Assembly: GCA_026785745.1 (NCBI GenBank)
Contig: JAJAZO010000210.1
Span: forward strand, 1 to 16,534
Reading direction: 5' to 3'
From: Chitinophagaceae bacterium
GTDB taxonomy: Bacteria; Bacteroidota; Bacteroidia; Chitinophagales; Chitinophagaceae
Length of the DNA: 16,534 bases
Below are positions 14,455 to 16,534 of the stretch, one piece after another. The notes beneath the pieces were generated by a model. It was not told the origin of the DNA and searched no databases. It worked only from the letters and a program-made list of their open reading frames with translations. A program made the translations under genes and the position numbers. Position 1 is the first letter of the stretch. Each line of letters opens with the position of its first letter.

Positions 14455-15327
14455 CTAATACAGATCATCCAGCTTCATCCTTAAGTATTTGATTACACTC
14501 CGGTTGGTACTGAATAGGGTAATGCCGATGCCGACAAGTATCAGAATCAGAAATAATAATATAAGAAGACCGCTGTCATGTATCGTTTTCAGCCATTCTA
14601 ACTGGCCTTCGGCAATCAGTACTAAAATATACAGCAATAGAGAAGCAATAACACCACTGATGGCGCCATTGATAATAGCTTTTATATTCAAAGGTTTGGC
14701 TATGAACCAACGGGTGGCCCCCACCATCTGCATGGTTTTAATCAGGAACCGGTTGCTAAACATGGCCAGCCGGATCGTATTATCTATTAAGAAAATAACC
14801 ACCAACGAAATGATAATAACCAGCACCAGCAGGCCAATACTTACTTTCCGGATATTCTTATTCAAGTTGCCTACCAGTGCATCCGGGTAAGCTACATCGC
14901 TGACATAAGTTTGCAGCTCTATATCTTTTTTAATGGCCTGTAATGTATCAGACGATACATACTGGCTTTTTACTTTAAAATAAATGGCATTGGGAAGTGG
15001 GTTTTCATCCAGCACTTTGTTCCAGTCTTCACCACCATCGTCCATATATCTTTTTTTACCGGCTTCTTTGGTCACATATTCCATCGTTCTTACATAAGGC
15101 TTGGCTGCAATAAAATTCACCAGGGCCACACTGTCTTTCTTATTAAGGTCGCCACGCAGAAAAACCCTTACCTCTACACTTTCTTTAAAATGACTGCCTA
15201 ATTTATTGGCATTAATAACTAACCAGCCAATGATGCCGAGAAAGAATAATACCAGAGTAACCCCCAATATGGACATAAAATAAGAGGGTTTGCCACGTTT
15301 AATAGAAGCTTTACCAGATTGGGACAT
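14455..15327 (-). CDS. ftsX: Cell division protein FtsX
   Basis: A 290-aa inner-membrane partner of the ATPase FtsE; the complex controls septal peptidoglycan hydrolases. The topology is classical: basic N-terminus, TM1 (about 19-39), an extracytoplasmic domain (about 40-160) with the family motif ENPLPNAIYFKV (108-119), then TM2 (about 163-181), the cytoplasmic loop with MQMVGATRWFIAKP (199-212), TM3 (about 220-239) and TM4 (about 252-273). The length matches the family. ftsE is not adjacent, as is common outside Proteobacteria. It appears to be the first gene of the minus-strand envelope cluster, preceded by a -7-like box. Confidence 0.96.
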   Translation of the reverse strand: MSQSGKASIKRGKPSYFMSILGVTLVLFFLGIIGWLVINANKLGSHFKESVEVRVFLRGDLNKKDSVALVNFIAAKPYVRTMEYVTKEAGKKRYMDDGGEDWNKVLDENPLPNAIYFKVKSQYVSSDTLQAIKKDIELQTYVSDVAYPDALVGNLNKNIRKVSIGLLVLVIIISLVVIFLIDNTIRLAMFSNRFLIKTMQMVGATRWFIAKPLNIKAIINGAISGVIASLLLYILVLIAEGQLEWLKTIHDSGLLILLFLILILVGIGITLFSTNRSVIKYLRMKLDDLY

Positions 15328-15401
15328 GAAATATGTTTTTTCAGATTAATGGATTACGGGCCCGCTATAAATTTTATTATTATGATTTGCAGCGGGACAG
15401 A

Positions 15402-15409
15402 CAAAAATA
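15402..15409 (-). promoter_or_regulatory. Candidate -7 box for ftsX (TATTTTTG on minus strand)
   Basis: A perfect TAnnTTTG on the minus strand (CAAAAATA on +), giving a leader of about 70 nt to the ftsX ATG. No TTTG was found at the -33 spacing, so support rests on the -7 box and location. Confidence 0.4.
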
Positions 15410-15430
15410 ACAGTTTAGGGCTACAATCAG

Positions 15431-15438
15431 TATTTTTG
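15431..15438 (+). promoter_or_regulatory. Candidate -7 box directed towards leuS (TATTTTTG)
   Basis: A perfect TAnnTTTG on the + strand, the mirror image of the ftsX box 21 nt away. The leader to leuS would be about 350 nt and contain the GC-rich hairpins. No -33 TTG was seen. Confidence 0.35.
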
Positions 15439-15565
15439 CTGCTCATCTTGCCTTCCAATAGGTAGGTTAAACGGTAGGTGCTGGCTCGTATTGCCATCCG
15501 AACTATAAGATATTTGTTAAAGAAATTTTATTAACCGGCTGTAGTACTACTATCAGCTTCCGTTG

Positions 15566-15596
15566 CGCCTGTCCGCCTTACAACTTTGGCAGGCGG
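15566..15596. repeat. GC-rich imperfect inverted repeat 1 upstream of leuS
   Basis: CCGCCT (15573-15578) pairs with AGGCGG (15591-15596); alternatively CGCCTG (15566-15571) pairs with CAGGCG (15590-15595). The two foldings exclude each other. Confidence 0.5.
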
Positions 15597-15669
15597 GTCG
15601 CACTATTCATCGTTCGGTAATTCTATTGAGCATATTGAAGTACGAAAAATTGAAATCAGGATTCATCCC

Positions 15670-15690
15670 CTCCCGCCAGTTGGCGGAGAG
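15670..15690. repeat. GC-rich hairpin 2 upstream of leuS
   Basis: CTCCCGCC (15670-15677) pairs with GGCGGAGAG (15682-15690) around an AGTT tetraloop, with a single A bulge. No T-run follows, so it is not a standard terminator. Confidence 0.6.
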
Positions 15691-15730
15691 AATTAAGGGA
15701 ATCTTAGTAGTAAGAAAATGGGGGTGCTTG

Positions 15731-15748
15731 CCCGTCCGATCAGGCGGG
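15731..15748. repeat. GC-rich hairpin 3 upstream of leuS
   Basis: CCCGTC (15731-15736) pairs with GGCGGG (15743-15748), including one G-U pair, around a CGATCA loop. It lies 46 nt before the leuS ATG. Confidence 0.45.
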
Positions 15749-15794
15749 GGTTGATCAGTAACAAAAAAAAAAGTAATAAGAAGCGATAAAAGAT

Positions 15795-16534
15795 ATGGAA
15801 TACAACTTCAGGGATATAGAAAAGAAATGGCAGAAAGAATGGAAAGAATCCAATACTTACAAAGTAGAGAACCCTGAGCCTGGCGAAGGGGTGAACAAAC
15901 CCAAGTATTATGTACTTGATATGTTTCCTTATCCAAGTGGTGCAGGATTGCATGTGGGCCATCCGTTAGGATATATCGCTTCAGATATTTACAGCCGGTA
16001 TAAACGATTGAAAGGTTTTAATGTACTGCACCCGATGGGCTTTGATAGTTTTGGTTTGCCTGCAGAACAATATGCATTAGATACCGGTCAGCATCCTGCA
16101 GAAACGACAAAGAAAAATATCGCCACATTCAAACAACAGTTGGATAATATCGGTTTCTGCTACGACTGGAGCCGTGAAGTAAAAACCAGCGACCCCAATT
16201 ATTATAAATGGACACAGTGGATTTTTTTACAACTGTTCAATTCGTATTTCGATAAAAAAGAAAACAAAGCAAAACGCATAGCCGAATTAATAAAGACATT
16301 TGAAACAGAGGGCTCGGTCAACTGCCAACTGCCAACTGCCAACTTTTTCACTGCTGACGAATGGAAGCAATTTGATGAAAAAAAACAACAGGACATTCTG
16401 ATGAGTTGCCGTCTTGCCTTCTGTGGTTATGGCGAAGTAAACTGGTGCGAAGCATTAGGAACGGTGTTGGCCAATGATGAAGTAGTGAATGGGGTGAGTG
16501 AAAGAGGCGGTCATCCGGTGGTGAAGAAAACATT
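15795..16534 (+). CDS. leuS: Leucyl-tRNA synthetase, 3'-partial
   Basis: The first 246 residues of a class I leucyl-tRNA synthetase, which charges tRNA-Leu; the gene runs off the right edge. The HIGH motif is H53-V-G-H56 ([11 protein letters not shown]), followed by [19 protein letters not shown] (76-94), typical of bacterial LeuRS. The zinc-domain/editing-domain approach is seen as [20 protein letters not shown] (211-230), then SERGGHPV. Residues about 175-182 (VNCQLPTA) are encoded by a heptamer tandem repeat in a region that varies between species. The ATG at 15795 begins the family N-terminus ([13 protein letters not shown]). Regulation is unclear: the 467-bp upstream region has hairpins but no recognisable T-box. 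Confidence 0.96.
   Translation, partial: MEYNFRDIEKKWQKEWKESNTYKVENPEPGEGVNKPKYYVLDMFPYPSGAGLHVGHPLGYIASDIYSRYKRLKGFNVLHPMGFDSFGLPAEQYALDTGQHPAETTKKNIATFKQQLDNIGFCYDWSREVKTSDPNYYKWTQWIFLQLFNSYFDKKENKAKRIAELIKTFETEGSVNCQLPTANFFTADEWKQFDEKKQQDILMSCRLAFCGYGEVNWCEALGTVLANDEVVNGVSERGGHPVVKKT
16319..16344. repeat. Heptamer tandem repeat (CAACTGC x3.7) inside leuS
   Basis: Three exact copies of CAACTGC and a partial fourth (CAACT). Three units equal 21 nt, so the frame is kept and one period encodes NCQLPTA. It lies in a variable part of LeuRS between the catalytic core and the [12 protein letters not shown] block. Confidence 0.9.

Larger units (their letters stand above)
15328..15794. other. 467-bp divergent intergenic region between ftsX and leuS
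   Basis: No coding frame here resembles a protein. It holds back-to-back TATTTTTG boxes, a wide CCCGCT/AGCGGG inverted pair (15361-15366 and 15391-15396) and three GC-rich hairpins nearer leuS. An A-rich stretch precedes leuS. No tRNA or T-box signal was recognised. Confidence 0.7.

Noticed and set aside
15563..15962. Short open frames on either strand around the leuS leader
   Set aside because: The + frame runs through GC-rich palindromes and the minus frame overlaps the leuS start; neither resembles a protein.

Overview
The window looks like chromosomal DNA of a Bacteroidota bacterium, most likely a member of the Chitinophagaceae (inference from protein style and gene order; no database was searched). 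Supporting signs are a C-terminal type IX secretion sorting domain, TAnnTTTG-type -7 promoter boxes, a general lack of Shine-Dalgarno sequences, and the ftsX-DUF3098-uppP gene order. Most of the window is housekeeping. I see no CRISPR array, transposase, integrase, rRNA, tRNA or phage gene, and no clear new multi-gene system. The points of interest are mostly regulatory DNA, a broken gene and small repeats.

Layout. 1-1475 (+): 3' part of a secreted PQQ-dependent sugar dehydrogenase-like protein with PKD and T9SS sorting domains. 1496-2587 (-): pdxA (vitamin B6). 2682-4354 (+): rsmA and a D-2-hydroxyacid dehydrogenase that overlap by 4 nt. 4434-4881 (+): a lipoprotein gene broken by two apparent one-base losses in homopolymers and an in-frame stop. 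4907-5570 (+): greA, with a promoter, a terminator-like leader hairpin, a second hairpin, an unusually strong Shine-Dalgarno and its own terminator. 5661-6050 (+): HIT-family protein. 6123-8213 (-): penicillin/AHL acylase-family Ntn hydrolase. 8426-8989 (-): ruvC with a TTG start. 9035-10027 (+): flippase-like UPF0104 membrane protein. 10039-12197 (-): UMF1-type MFS transporter and an MBL-fold hydrolase overlapping by 4 nt. 12301-15327 (-): a cell-envelope cluster transcribed ftsX, DUF3098, uppP, duplicated-domain lipoprotein, ending in a 32-bp palindromic terminator. 15328-15794: intergenic DNA with back-to-back -7 boxes and GC-rich hairpins. 15795-end (+): 5' part of leuS, carrying a heptamer tandem repeat inside the coding sequence.

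How the genes fit together. FtsX (divisome-linked peptidoglycan hydrolase control), UppP (lipid carrier recycling) and the small DUF3098 membrane protein form an envelope/division cluster. RsmA (16S rRNA maturation), GreA (transcription), LeuRS (translation) and RuvC (recombination) are information-processing genes. PdxA serves B6 synthesis, and the nearby hydroxyacid dehydrogenase could be linked to it, though this is only a hypothesis. Promoter and hairpin calls were made by eye and are less certain than the coding calls.
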